Source: JBOHTO01 sp050733695
Lineage (GTDB): Bacteria > Gemmatimonadota > Gemmatimonadetes > Gemmatimonadales > Gemmatimonadaceae
Direction: 5' to 3'
Assembly (NCBI GenBank): GCA_050733695.1
Contig: JBOHTO010000062.1
Location: 1-27,541 of the forward strand
DNA: 27,541 nt
The notes under the pieces were generated by a model that was not told the DNA's origin, did no database searches, and worked only from the letters and a program-made list of their open reading frames with translations. The first letter of the stretch is position 1. Each line of letters starts with the position of its first letter. The position numbers and the translations under genes were made by a program. Shown one piece after another: positions 1 to 7,056 of the stretch.

Positions 1-588
1 CGATCCGTATACGGTGGAGATCGGCACGCACGCGATGCGGAACCCGGCGCGTCCGGCCCGAATGAGAAAGTCGGTTTCGAACTCGTAGCGATCTCCACGG
101 GCGGCAACCACGCGCAGGACGGCGGCCCTGATCGCGCGGTAGCCCGACTGCGTGTCGCCGATGTCACAGCCGGCCGCGGAACTGATCGCAGCGCTGGAGA
201 GCCGGTTCGACAGCCGGCGGCGCAGCGGCATGTCCGACCCGCTGCGCCTGCGCGACCCGATCACCACATCGGCCCTGTCGAGGGCGGCGACCAGTGCTGG
301 CGCGTATGCGGGATCGTGCTGTCCGTCCGCATCGATGCTGAGCACACACTCCGCATCGCGGGCGAGCGCGGCCGCGAACCCCGCGCGCAACGCCGCGCCT
401 TTGCCCCGATTACGGTCGAAGGCCAGCGTCTCGTCGGCACTCTCCGCGAGAACGCGTCGCGTACCGTCGGTTGAGCCGTCGTCAATGCCGATCACGTGCG
501 CGTCCTCGATCGCCCCACGCAACCCCGCAATAACCCGCGATACGGTCAACTGCGCTTCGAACGCTGGAACGATGCACGCCACCCTCAC
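1..588 (-). CDS. Glycosyltransferase family 2 (DPM1-like), 3' end cut by window
   Basis: The 196 visible codons read as a GT-A fold glycosyltransferase. They show the nucleotide-binding stretch GIDDGSTDGT (residues 34-43), the RNRGKGAALRAGF segment near 60-71 and the metal-binding DAD in SIDADGQHDP (86-88). Family members transfer a sugar from a nucleotide or polyprenyl donor at the inner face of the membrane; the acceptor cannot be told from the sequence. The GTG start is chosen because it overlaps the merR-like stop codon in a GTGA, matching other junctions in this group. A second in-frame GTG lies two codons downstream. The frame is open to base 1, so the C-terminus and any membrane or fused domain lie outside the window. 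The last visible residues, STVYGS, resemble the end of the catalytic domain in dolichol-phosphate mannosyltransferase-like enzymes. Confidence 0.85.
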   Translation of the reverse strand, partial: MRVACIVPAFEAQLTVSRVIAGLRGAIEDAHVIGIDDGSTDGTRRVLAESADETLAFDRNRGKGAALRAGFAAALARDAECVLSIDADGQHDPAYAPALVAALDRADVVIGSRRRSGSDMPLRRRLSNRLSSAAISSAAGCDIGDTQSGYRAIRAAVLRVVAARGDRYEFETDFLIRAGRAGFRIACVPISTVYGS

Positions 589-956
589 TCCTCGACCTCG
601 CCACGGCCGTCGAGGACGTCCAGGATCCCTTCGAGCTCGTTCTCGAGCGCACCGATCGTCTCCAGGTCGAGCGCCGAGCGTGCCGTCTCGCGAATGGCGC
701 CTTTCTTCCTGTGCTCCTCCACCTTCTGCCTCGCGCCTTCGATCGTGTACTTCTCAACGTACAGGAGATGCTTCACGAGCAGAACCATCTCGATCTCCTT
801 CCGCTGGTAGACGCGGTTGCCGGAGCGATTCTTTGCGGGGCTCAGGAAACGGAACTGGCTCTCCCAGTAGCGGAGAACGTGGGGCTTGAGATCGGTGAGC
901 GAGCACACCTCGCCGATGGAGAAGAACTCCTGGACCGGCTCCGCGCCACTGCTCAT
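585..956 (-). CDS. MerR-family transcriptional regulator
   Basis: A 123-residue protein with a typical MerR winged helix-turn-helix at residues 11-80: FFSIGEVCSLTDLKPHVLRYWE is the recognition region (11-32), followed by the wing NRSGNRVYQRKEIE (about 43-56). The C-terminal part (about 80-120) is charged and probably forms the dimerisation coiled coil. There is only one cysteine (Cys18, inside the DNA-binding domain), so metal sensing as in MerR or CueR is unlikely. The inducer is unknown. The ATG overlaps the gpsA stop in an ATGA, and its own stop overlaps the glycosyltransferase start, so it is translated as part of the der-plsY-gpsA group. It may regulate that group, but no operator was identified. 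Confidence 0.88.
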   Translation of the reverse strand: MSSGAEPVQEFFSIGEVCSLTDLKPHVLRYWESQFRFLSPAKNRSGNRVYQRKEIEMVLLVKHLLYVEKYTIEGARQKVEEHRKKGAIRETARSALDLETIGALENELEGILDVLDGRGEVEE

Positions 957-1948
957 TCGTCCTGCTCCGGGCGCAGCTCGCGACGCATGAGATCACCGAT
1001 CGCAGCACGCGCCGGCCTGCCCTCGAACAGGATGCCGAACACTGCGGCAACGATCGGCATGTCGACTCGCTCGCGAGCTGCGAGCGCGTGCGCACTCCGA
1101 GTCGTCATCACGCCCTCGGCTACCGTCTCCTTGCCCGCGAGCGCCGCGTCGAGGGTGGCACCTCGGCCCAACGCAACGCCGAGCGTGCGATTGCGGCTCA
1201 GCGATCCCGTGCACGTGAGGACCAGGTCACCCATCCCCGCAAGGCCGGCGAACGTCGCCGGCTCCGCCCCCAGGGCTGTGCCCAGCCGCGTCATCTCGGC
1301 GAGCCCGCGCGTGATGAGCGCCGCGCGCGTATTGAAGCCGAGCTCCAGTCCTTCCACGATGCCGGCGGCCACGGCCATGACGTTCTTGAGCGCGCCTCCG
1401 AGTTCGACTCCGATGACATCGTCGTGCGTATACACTCGAAAGGTCTCCGAGCTGAAGCTCTCCTGCACTCGTTCGGCCGCAGTCGCATCGCGACTCGCCG
1501 CGACAATCGCGGTGGGCTGGCGCGCTGCGACCTCCACGGCAAAGGTGGGGCCCGAGAGCGCGACGACCGGCCGACCAGGGAGCTCATCGCCGACGACCGA
1601 AGTCATGATTGCGAGGCTCTCCCGCTCTATGCCCTTGCTGGCGACCACAAGCGTCGCGCGGGGGCAAACCGAGGCCGCTCCCTCGCGCACGACCCCGCGC
1701 AGAACCTGCGAGGGCGCGGTGAACGTCACCAGATCCGCGCCGTCGAGAGCGCGCGCGAGGTCCGATGTTGCGTGCAATTCCGGCGCGAGTGTCACGCCCG
1801 GGAGAAAGCGGTCGTTGATGTGGCGCGCTTCCATGCTATCCGCGACATCACGCTCGAGCGCCCACAGCACGGTATCGTGACCGTTACGTGCCAGGAGATC
1901 GGCCAGCGCGGTGCCCCACGCGCCTCCGCCCACCACGGCACATCGCAT
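953..1948 (-). CDS. gpsA: Glycerol-3-phosphate dehydrogenase [NAD(P)+]
   Basis: The 331-residue product matches the usual length of GpsA. It reduces dihydroxyacetone phosphate to sn-glycerol-3-phosphate, the backbone of phospholipids, in the cytosol. Visible features are the Rossmann loop GGGAWGTA (7-14), the SKGIE motif with Lys105, the GALKN motif with the likely catalytic Lys188, and GLAGMGDLVLTCT (about 235-247). The frame stays open far upstream, but the protein clearly begins at MRCAVVGGGAWG. That ATG shares one base with the plsY stop (TGATG). Lying directly after plsY makes functional sense: GpsA makes the acceptor that PlsY acylates. Confidence 0.96.
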   Translation of the reverse strand: MRCAVVGGGAWGTALADLLARNGHDTVLWALERDVADSMEARHINDRFLPGVTLAPELHATSDLARALDGADLVTFTAPSQVLRGVVREGAASVCPRATLVVASKGIERESLAIMTSVVGDELPGRPVVALSGPTFAVEVAARQPTAIVAASRDATAAERVQESFSSETFRVYTHDDVIGVELGGALKNVMAVAAGIVEGLELGFNTRAALITRGLAEMTRLGTALGAEPATFAGLAGMGDLVLTCTGSLSRNRTLGVALGRGATLDAALAGKETVAEGVMTTRSAHALAARERVDMPIVAAVFGILFEGRPARAAIGDLMRRELRPEQDE

Positions 1949-2568
1949 CAGGTCGCCGCCTTCTTCCGGCCGAAGCGGTTCTCCTCGCCACGTCGCAGCC
2001 GGCCAATGTTGGCGCGATGCGCCCAGATGACGAACGCAGCGATCGCCACGCTCACCATGAAGACCCTGGACTCGTGCCCGCGCAGCAGGAGCAGGCTTGC
2101 CGGCAGAACGACGGCGGCAGCGAGCGATGCAAGCGACACGTAACCGCTCACGAGCAGCACAACCACCCACACGGCCGTGGACGCAAGCATCGAGAGCGGC
2201 GCCAGCGCGAGGAAAACGCCTCCCGCGGTTGCGACGCCCTTCCCTCCCCCCCCCCCACGCCACAGGAGGAACACGGGTCGGATGTGGCCCAGGATGGCAG
2301 CAACGCCAAACGCCAGTGCCCAGATCTCGCTGTCGGGAACGCCGGCGGTTCCGGGGAGCAGCCAGACCGGTATCGCACCCTTGGCCGTATCCGCGATGAG
2401 AACGGCGACGCCGGCCTTCACACCGAGCACGCGGAAGACGTTCGTCGCGCCAAGGTTCCCGGAACCGTGCTCGCGCAGATCGACAGCGGCCAGCACGCGT
2501 CCCGCGATGTACGCTGACGGGATGGAGCCGAGCAGGTACGAGAGAAGGAGTGCGACGAGCGGATGCAT
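1948..2568 (-). CDS. plsY: Acyl-phosphate:glycerol-3-phosphate acyltransferase
   Basis: A 206-residue hydrophobic membrane protein. PlsY transfers a fatty acyl group from acyl phosphate to glycerol-3-phosphate, the first membrane step of phospholipid synthesis. The PlsY motifs are seen in order: GSIPSAY (14-20), GSGNLGATNVFR (35-46) and the glycine-rich phosphate loop WRGGGGGKGVAT (103-114), with several strongly hydrophobic segments between and after them. The C-terminus is basic. The ATG shares one base with the der stop (TGATG) and the stop shares one base with gpsA. An 11-G run (11 C on the plus strand, 2246-2256) encodes most of the five consecutive glycines of the catalytic loop and is prone to replication slippage. 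Confidence 0.95.
   Translation of the reverse strand: MHPLVALLLSYLLGSIPSAYIAGRVLAAVDLREHGSGNLGATNVFRVLGVKAGVAVLIADTAKGAIPVWLLPGTAGVPDSEIWALAFGVAAILGHIRPVFLLWRGGGGGKGVATAGGVFLALAPLSMLASTAVWVVVLLVSGYVSLASLAAAVVLPASLLLLRGHESRVFMVSVAIAAFVIWAHRANIGRLRRGEENRFGRKKAAT
2246..2256. repeat. 11-base homopolymer (poly-C plus strand, poly-G sense) inside plsY
   Basis: Eleven C in a row on the plus strand; in the sense of plsY this is codons GGG GGG GGG GGA of the glycine loop, followed by a further GGG. It is the only homopolymer of this length I see in the window. A change of one base would frameshift plsY at about residue 107 of 206. Confidence 0.9.
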
Positions 2569-3875
2569 CAGGCAGTCTTGCGCCGCAGCAGGATTCGCAG
2601 GGGGTTCCCGGTGAATCCCCATGCCTCGCGAAAGCCATTGTGCAGATAACGAACATAGTGTTCCTGCACCAGATCGGGATGGTTTCCGAACACCGCGAAC
2701 GTCGGCGGCGCAACCTCCACCTGGGTGGCGTACATCAACCGGACTTCGCGCCCTGATGCCTGCGGCGGCTGGCGTTTCGCGATGAGCTCCTCCAGCCGCG
2801 CATTGACCTGCGAAGTGGTAACACGCTTGACACGCTCCTGTTCGACCTCGAGCAGAAGCTCGAGCGTTCGCGTTACGCGCTGCCCCGAAAGGGCAGACGT
2901 GAATATGAACGGAACGAAACGCAGGAAGGGCGCCTTCTGCTCGCAATCCTTCTGGAAGCGGGCAGCCGTCTTGTCATCCTTGCCGACGAGATCCCACTTG
3001 TTCACGATGAGTATCAGGCCTCGCCCCGCCTCCCACGCGAGATTGGCAATCTTGAGATCCTGATTGTGCAGACCATCGGCCGCATCGATGAGCAGGACGC
3101 AGATGTCGGCCCGCTCGATCGCCCGCCGCGTTCGCAGCGACGAATAGAACTCGATCCCGTCATCGATCCTCGACTGCCTGCGCAGACCGGCCGTGTCGAC
3201 GAAAATCAGATCACGCCCCTTGAAGCGCATGGGCGCATCGATCGCGTCGCGTGTCGTTCCGGACGACTCGGATACCACCAGCCGCTCCTCGCCCAGGAGA
3301 CGGTTCACGAAGGAGGACTTGCCGACGTTGGGTCGGCCGACTACGGCCACCCGGAGCGATGCTTCCTCCTCGGCGGGCATCTCGGGAATGCGCCCCGCCA
3401 CGACATCGAGCAGGTCGCCCGACCCCTTGCCGTTGACCGATGAAACGGGAATGGGATCGCCGGCACCGAGCGAATACATCTCGTAGAAATCGGTAGCCTG
3501 TGGATCGTCGGCCTTGTTCGCCACCAGCAACCAGGGCACTCCGGAATGACGGATCAGCTCCGCGACGCGGTCGTCGCTCGGGTGCAGCCCGGCCTTCGCG
3601 TCGGTGACGAACAGCAGGAGGTCGGCCTCCTCGATCGCCTCGAGCACCTGACGGCGAATCTCGATGTCCATTGCCAGCGTCGGGTCATCGGTGAGTCCGC
3701 CGGTGTCGACCAGCCAGAAGGGGCGGCCATTCCATTCCGTTCGCGCGAAATGCCTGTCGCGCGTGGTGCCCGCCTCATCGGAGACGATCGCACCATTCCC
3801 GCCGACGATGCGGTTGAACAGCGCCGACTTGCCGACGTTCGGCCTGCCGACGATCGCGACAACCGGGATTGTCAC
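2568..3875 (-). CDS. der: GTPase Der (EngA), ribosome assembly
   Basis: A 435-residue protein with two consecutive GTPase domains and a C-terminal KH-like domain, the layout unique to Der, which acts in maturation of the 50S ribosomal subunit. Domain 1 shows G1 GRPNVGKS (10-17), G2/G3 region GTTRD and DTGG (36-60) and G4 NKAD (120-123). Domain 2 shows GRPNVGKS (180-187), GTTRD (206-210), DTAG (227-230) and NKWD (292-295). The KH-like part starts near 350 and ends in a basic tail. The start is a GTG that overlaps the stop of the upstream radical-SAM gene (GTGA); the frame is open further upstream, but the sequence there does not resemble Der and lies antiparallel to the real upstream gene. Confidence 0.97.
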   Translation of the reverse strand: MTIPVVAIVGRPNVGKSALFNRIVGGNGAIVSDEAGTTRDRHFARTEWNGRPFWLVDTGGLTDDPTLAMDIEIRRQVLEAIEEADLLLFVTDAKAGLHPSDDRVAELIRHSGVPWLLVANKADDPQATDFYEMYSLGAGDPIPVSSVNGKGSGDLLDVVAGRIPEMPAEEEASLRVAVVGRPNVGKSSFVNRLLGEERLVVSESSGTTRDAIDAPMRFKGRDLIFVDTAGLRRQSRIDDGIEFYSSLRTRRAIERADICVLLIDAADGLHNQDLKIANLAWEAGRGLILIVNKWDLVGKDDKTAARFQKDCEQKAPFLRFVPFIFTSALSGQRVTRTLELLLEVEQERVKRVTTSQVNARLEELIAKRQPPQASGREVRLMYATQVEVAPPTFAVFGNHPDLVQEHYVRYLHNGFREAWGFTGNPLRILLRRKTA

Positions 3876-5173
3876 GGTCCCGCCGCTTCCAGGGAGAGGG
3901 ACGGGTCGGTCGCAAGCGCGTCGATGAAATCGTGGGACGCGACGACCGGCATCGGCAGCGCCGCCCGCACGCTGGCAAATGCGACATCGTCGAGGAACAG
4001 TCCGTCGTCGTTCAGCGTCTCTGCGGGGATGAGCGCGAGGTCGAGATCGCTCCGTCCGCCCAGCGCACGCAATACATCCTCTCCCACGAGCAGCCCGGAG
4101 CAGTTGGTCGTTGGCCCGAAGAGGGAGTTCTCGGTCATGATCATCTCGAAGGACGTGCCGGTTGCCGCGGCGAGATCGTCGAGTATCGGGGGCATGATCT
4201 CCCTCATCGCCAGCCCGGTCACCACACCAACACTCAGCCCGGCGCGTCCCGGCAGGTCGCCGATCCCCGCCGCCACACGTTCGCGCAGCGCCGTCACGGC
4301 GCCAATTCCATTCTCGATCTGCGCGAAATCGCCGTAGTGGTCCGCGCCCGGGAGCTCGCGCTCCGCCAGCAGGTAGAGCTCGTCGGAGCCGAATACCCAC
4401 GTCGTTCCTCGCTCCCTCGACGAGCGCTCGCCCCATCGCTCCACGTGCGCCAGCAGCGAGGCGGCCGTCTCACGGTCCATGCTGCGACCGCTGTACAGAT
4501 GCGAGAACTGCGTGAGCCCGACCGGTACCACAGCGGCTGAAATGACCGCTTCGCCGAGTGCCCACAGATCACGCAGCGACTCTTCGAGCACAGCGCCGTC
4601 GTTGAGGCCGGGCACGATTACCATCTGACAGTGGAATCGGATCCCGCGAGCGGCGAGTCGCGTGAGCTGCTCCACGACATCCGGCACGCGCGGGTTGTTG
4701 AGAAGCTTCCGCCGTGCCTCGCGGTTCGTCGCGTGTACCGAAACGTAGAGAGGCGAGAGCCGATACTCGATGATGCGAGCGAAGTCCCGCTCCTTGAGGT
4801 TCGACAGCGTCGCGAAGTTGCCGTACGCGAAGGAGAGACGGTAGTCGTCATCGCGAACGTACAGTGCCTTGCGGAGCCGTTTTTTCGGCAGCCCTTCAAT
4901 GAAGCAGAACTCGCAACGGTTGGCGCAGCGGCGCACCGACGGCGGCTCGAGCTCCACCCCAAGCGGCTCCGCGCCGTCGCGCTCGATTTCGTAGACAACG
5001 GGCTCGCCGCCCTTGCCGGTTGTCTCGATGACGATCTCGTCGTCGGCGGTGAGGAACTCCCAGTCGAGGAAGTCGTCCAGCACCCTGCCGTTCGCCGTGA
5101 GTAGCTCGGTACCGGGAGAAATGCCGAGCTGGTCGGCAATACTGCCCGGCCGCACCCGGGCGACGCGAATCAT
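3872..5173 (-). CDS. PDZ-like, radical SAM and DUF512 domain protein
   Basis: A 433-residue protein. Residues 1-65 look like a short PDZ-type domain (VRPGSIADQLGISPGTELLTANG). Next comes a radical-SAM-like segment with the three-cysteine motif CxxxCxxC at Cys83, Cys87 and Cys90 (CANRCEFCFIEGLP). The C-terminal half corresponds to DUF512, ending in a conserved region with NCSGLLVGEDVL. The family is widespread in Firmicutes and cyanobacteria; I know of no firm function for it. The gene order DUF512-der-plsY-gpsA is also familiar from Firmicutes, so a link with ribosome assembly or membrane lipid synthesis is possible but unproved. It is the first gene of its group: an ATG with only a weak GGCGG-type element upstream, and a candidate promoter about 170 nt before it. 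Confidence 0.9.
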   Translation of the reverse strand: MIRVARVRPGSIADQLGISPGTELLTANGRVLDDFLDWEFLTADDEIVIETTGKGGEPVVYEIERDGAEPLGVELEPPSVRRCANRCEFCFIEGLPKKRLRKALYVRDDDYRLSFAYGNFATLSNLKERDFARIIEYRLSPLYVSVHATNREARRKLLNNPRVPDVVEQLTRLAARGIRFHCQMVIVPGLNDGAVLEESLRDLWALGEAVISAAVVPVGLTQFSHLYSGRSMDRETAASLLAHVERWGERSSRERGTTWVFGSDELYLLAERELPGADHYGDFAQIENGIGAVTALRERVAAGIGDLPGRAGLSVGVVTGLAMREIMPPILDDLAAATGTSFEMIMTENSLFGPTTNCSGLLVGEDVLRALGGRSDLDLALIPAETLNDDGLFLDDVAFASVRAALPMPVVASHDFIDALATDPSLSLEAAGP

Positions 5174-5264
5174 CTATGTACCGCCGCCATTAAGAGGGAG
5201 GGGAAGGCCGCCGCCGACCGTCCCCGCCAGAGATTTCGGGTGATCAGGCAGGAAAGCGAGGATG

Positions 5265-5286
5265 CATTCCCGCTTCCGCGGGAATG
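5265..5286. repeat. Perfect palindromic element, REP/dRS3-like
   Basis: Arms CATTCCCGC (5265-5273) and GCGGGAATG (5278-5286) around the loop TTCC. The core fits the pattern ATTCCC-N8-GGGAAT, the form of the dRS3 repeat of Neisseria and of similar REP-type repeats found in many genomes. It lies in the probable 5' untranslated region of the DUF512-der group, so it would also fold in that mRNA. Whether it is repeated in this genome cannot be seen here. Confidence 0.7.
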
Positions 5287-5344
5287 ACACCATCACAGCT
5301 TCGAGACGAGCTCATGCAAGTTAGGAGATCAGGGGGCTGAAAGC

Positions 5345-5373
5345 AAGATAACATTTGTACTTGGACCGTTCAA
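5345..5373 (-). promoter_or_regulatory. Sigma70-like promoter for the DUF512-der-plsY-gpsA group
   Basis: On the minus strand there is a -35 box TTGAAC (5373-5368), a 17-nt spacer and a -10 box TATCTT (5350-5345). Five of six and four of six positions match the consensus TTGACA/TATAAT with ideal spacing, and the local AT content is clearly higher than around it. Transcription would start near 5338, giving a leader of about 165 nt before the ATG at 5173. Confidence 0.55.
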
Positions 5374-5394
5374 ACCTTGGGACATGCTGCTGTG

Positions 5395-5424
5395 CGAAAG
5401 GCCCGCCGCCAGGCGGGCCCTTCG
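5395..5424 (-). terminator. GC-rich hairpin, likely end of the TPR transcript
   Basis: An inverted repeat with an 8-bp core (GGCCCGCC at 5400-5407 and GGCGGGCC at 5412-5419) and a four-base loop. On the minus-strand RNA the stem extends by CGAA/TTCG pairs and one G-U pair to about 13 bp. It lies 75 nt after the TPR stop codon and just before the next promoter, the expected place for a terminator. There is no run of U after it, so it may act as an RNA 3'-end stabiliser or a non-canonical terminator. Confidence 0.5.
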
Positions 5425-5430
5425 ATGCCT

Positions 5431-5470
5431 GCTTCCGTGCACTTCGGTGCACTTCGGTGCACTTCGGTGC
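5431..5470. repeat. 10-bp tandem repeat, 3 perfect copies plus 1 degenerate
   Basis: The unit ACTTCGGTGC occurs at 5441-5450, 5451-5460 and 5461-5470, with a degenerate copy GCTTCCGTGC at 5431-5440. Because GTGCAC is self-complementary, each adjacent pair of units can form a 6-bp stem closed by TTCG (plus strand) or CGAA (minus strand). It lies 28 nt after the stop codon of the TPR gene. Confidence 0.9.
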
Positions 5471-5498
5471 AGACCAACGTCAAACGTTCTCGCCAGTA

Positions 5499-6986
5499 TC
5501 AGCCCTCGAGCGGAGCGTACCGGAACGCGGCCGTGCCCGGCGCGCTGGCCGAAACGGAGAACGTACCGGTCGTGCTCGGGTCGACAGGCCCCACGTTCGC
5601 AGTCTGGGAGCCGACCACGTTCCCTGACTTGTCCAGGAACTCGATCTGGAGCTGATACGTCTTCGCGCTCTCGCTCATGTTCTCGATCACGCCCGAGAGC
5701 GTCACTTCACCCTCCCCCCGCGTGAACTGGGTGAAGGTGACCCTCACTGGCATCTTCTCCGAGAGCTCGAAGAATCGGACCAGGGAATCCGTGCGGGCAC
5801 GCTTCTGCGCATCGTCGCTCGCCAACTGGGCCAGGCCACGATACGCGAAGGCGTACAGCCGCCAGTTGTCGGGGTTGTTTGGATCCACGGCTACAAGGCG
5901 CTTGACGATCGGCAGCATCTCCCCGTACTCCTCGAGCACGTAGAGTGTCGCGGCCAGATTGTAGAGCGCATCCCGGTGGTGCGGGTTTGCCTCGGAGGCG
6001 GCCCGGAAGAGCGCGGCCGCATCCTCGGCGCGCTCCGCCTGCGCAGCGATCACACCGGCGTTGATGAGCGCGATGTCCGAGAACGCCGACGGATTGGCGA
6101 GCTGATCGGCGTAGATCGTCTGAACGCTCGCGGTGTCGCCCGTGAGAACAAGCATGCGTGCCATCGCCTGCTGCGCCGATGTCGCATTGGGATCCTGGGG
6201 TGCCTCGGCGATGAACTGTCGCAGGACGCGTGTCGCTTCCTCGGCGAGCGCGAGCTGCGCCTGGCCGCTGTCGGCAGCCTCTGCGGCCGCCAGAAGGCCC
6301 AGGTTCAGGAGCGAGGCGGTCCGCACGTCCGCGTAGGTCGTGTCTGTGCCGGCGGCGGCTATCGTCCTGCGCCGCATCTGCATGGCCGTCGGGATATCAT
6401 CGCGATTCTGCGCAATCGATGCGAGGAGATGGTATCCATAAGGGCTGCCGTCGTAGATGACCATCGAGCGCTCGACGAGCGTCTCGGCCGAGTCGAGATT
6501 GCCGGCGTTGAGTTGCTCCACGCCGGCGTTCAACAGGCCGAGCCACGGTTCCTGCTGCCGGTACTCTGCTATGTGGGCAACGCAGCCCGGCCGCGCCGCC
6601 TCGGCCCGATCGAGGGCGGAATCGGCTGCCAGCAGAAGGTCGATGCGCCCGTCCTCGTTCTCTTCGAGGCCGGCGTCTCCGCGCCGCATCGTGTAGGTCG
6701 GGGCCGACTCCTGGGCGAGCTCGATGTACGCCTGTCCGAGAACGAAGCTGCGGGTGCCGGGATCCATGTCCTCGGGATCGTCCATCAGCGTCTCGACGGC
6801 CTGCCGCGCCTGCTTGCTGGCAGCGGCCGGATCGCCCGCCGAACGGGCCGCCGTGACCAGAAACGATGCCTTCGCGACATCGCCGGTCTCCTGGATTCTG
6901 CATTCGGTCTGCGCCTGCGCAGTTCCTGCGAGGCCGGTTGCGAGCGCGAGAGCCGCGAGGGCCGACTTCCCGAGAACGGTCATCAT
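5499..6986 (-). CDS. Exported tetratricopeptide-repeat protein
   Basis: A 495-residue protein of unknown specific function. It begins with a signal peptide (basic start, hydrophobic core LAALALATGLAG, cleavage likely after AQA near residue 25), so it should be periplasmic. The middle (about 60-410) is alpha-helical and Ala-rich with TPR-like units, for example ANPHHRDALYNLAATLYVLEEYGEML and VDPNNPDNWRLYAFAYRGLA. The last roughly 85 residues look like a beta-sandwich of the FxLYD type (GEVTLSGVIENMSESAKTYQ, FLDKSGNVVG). The start MMTVLGK is preferred over longer in-frame starts because GGGAGA lies 4 nt before it and the signal peptide then begins correctly; the second ATG is also possible. It appears to be a single-gene transcription unit. 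TPR proteins usually hold protein complexes together. Confidence 0.85.
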   Translation of the reverse strand: MMTVLGKSALAALALATGLAGTAQAQTECRIQETGDVAKASFLVTAARSAGDPAAASKQARQAVETLMDDPEDMDPGTRSFVLGQAYIELAQESAPTYTMRRGDAGLEENEDGRIDLLLAADSALDRAEAARPGCVAHIAEYRQQEPWLGLLNAGVEQLNAGNLDSAETLVERSMVIYDGSPYGYHLLASIAQNRDDIPTAMQMRRRTIAAAGTDTTYADVRTASLLNLGLLAAAEAADSGQAQLALAEEATRVLRQFIAEAPQDPNATSAQQAMARMLVLTGDTASVQTIYADQLANPSAFSDIALINAGVIAAQAERAEDAAALFRAASEANPHHRDALYNLAATLYVLEEYGEMLPIVKRLVAVDPNNPDNWRLYAFAYRGLAQLASDDAQKRARTDSLVRFFELSEKMPVRVTFTQFTRGEGEVTLSGVIENMSESAKTYQLQIEFLDKSGNVVGSQTANVGPVDPSTTGTFSVSASAPGTAAFRYAPLEG

Positions 6987-7040
6987 TGTCTCCCTGATAT
7001 CCCTGAATGTGATCCGCATCGATCGAGCGGAGGTTCGGTG

Positions 7041-7046
7041 ATCATA
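7041..7046 (-). promoter_or_regulatory. Candidate -10 box for the TPR gene
   Basis: TATGAT on the minus strand (five of six consensus positions) in the 70-nt gap after larC, 54 nt before the TPR ATG. The best -35 at 17 nt, CGAACA, is weak. A well-placed ribosome binding site (GGGAGA) follows, supporting a separate transcript. Confidence 0.35.
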
Positions 7047-7056
7047 CCCCGCCGAA

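Larger units (their letters stand above)
5174..5498. other. 325-nt intergenic region with promoter, hairpin, palindrome and tandem repeat
   Basis: This is the only non-coding stretch longer than 300 nt. Going leftward from the TPR stop codon it holds three 10-bp tandem repeats (5441-5470), a strong GC hairpin (5395-5424), a sigma70-like promoter directed at the DUF512 group (5345-5373) and a 9-bp-arm palindrome in the presumed leader (5265-5286). I see no convincing coding sequence; short open frames on the plus strand here read through the repeats and look random. Confidence 0.8.

Noticed and set aside
585..956. Metal-responsive MerR/CueR-type regulator
   Set aside because: The effector region has no cysteine pair; the only cysteine is in the DNA-binding domain.
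711..1880. A 389-codon plus-strand open frame opposite gpsA
   Set aside because: Ala/Ser/Arg-rich with no recognisable domain; mirror of the conserved gpsA frame.
2568..4436. Der as a 622-residue protein with an N-terminal extension
   Set aside because: The extension overlaps the radical SAM gene in another frame and lacks any motif; the GTG at 3875 gives the standard Der length.
5431..5470. A small CRISPR-like array
   Set aside because: Units are 10 bp and contiguous, without spacers, and there are no cas genes.
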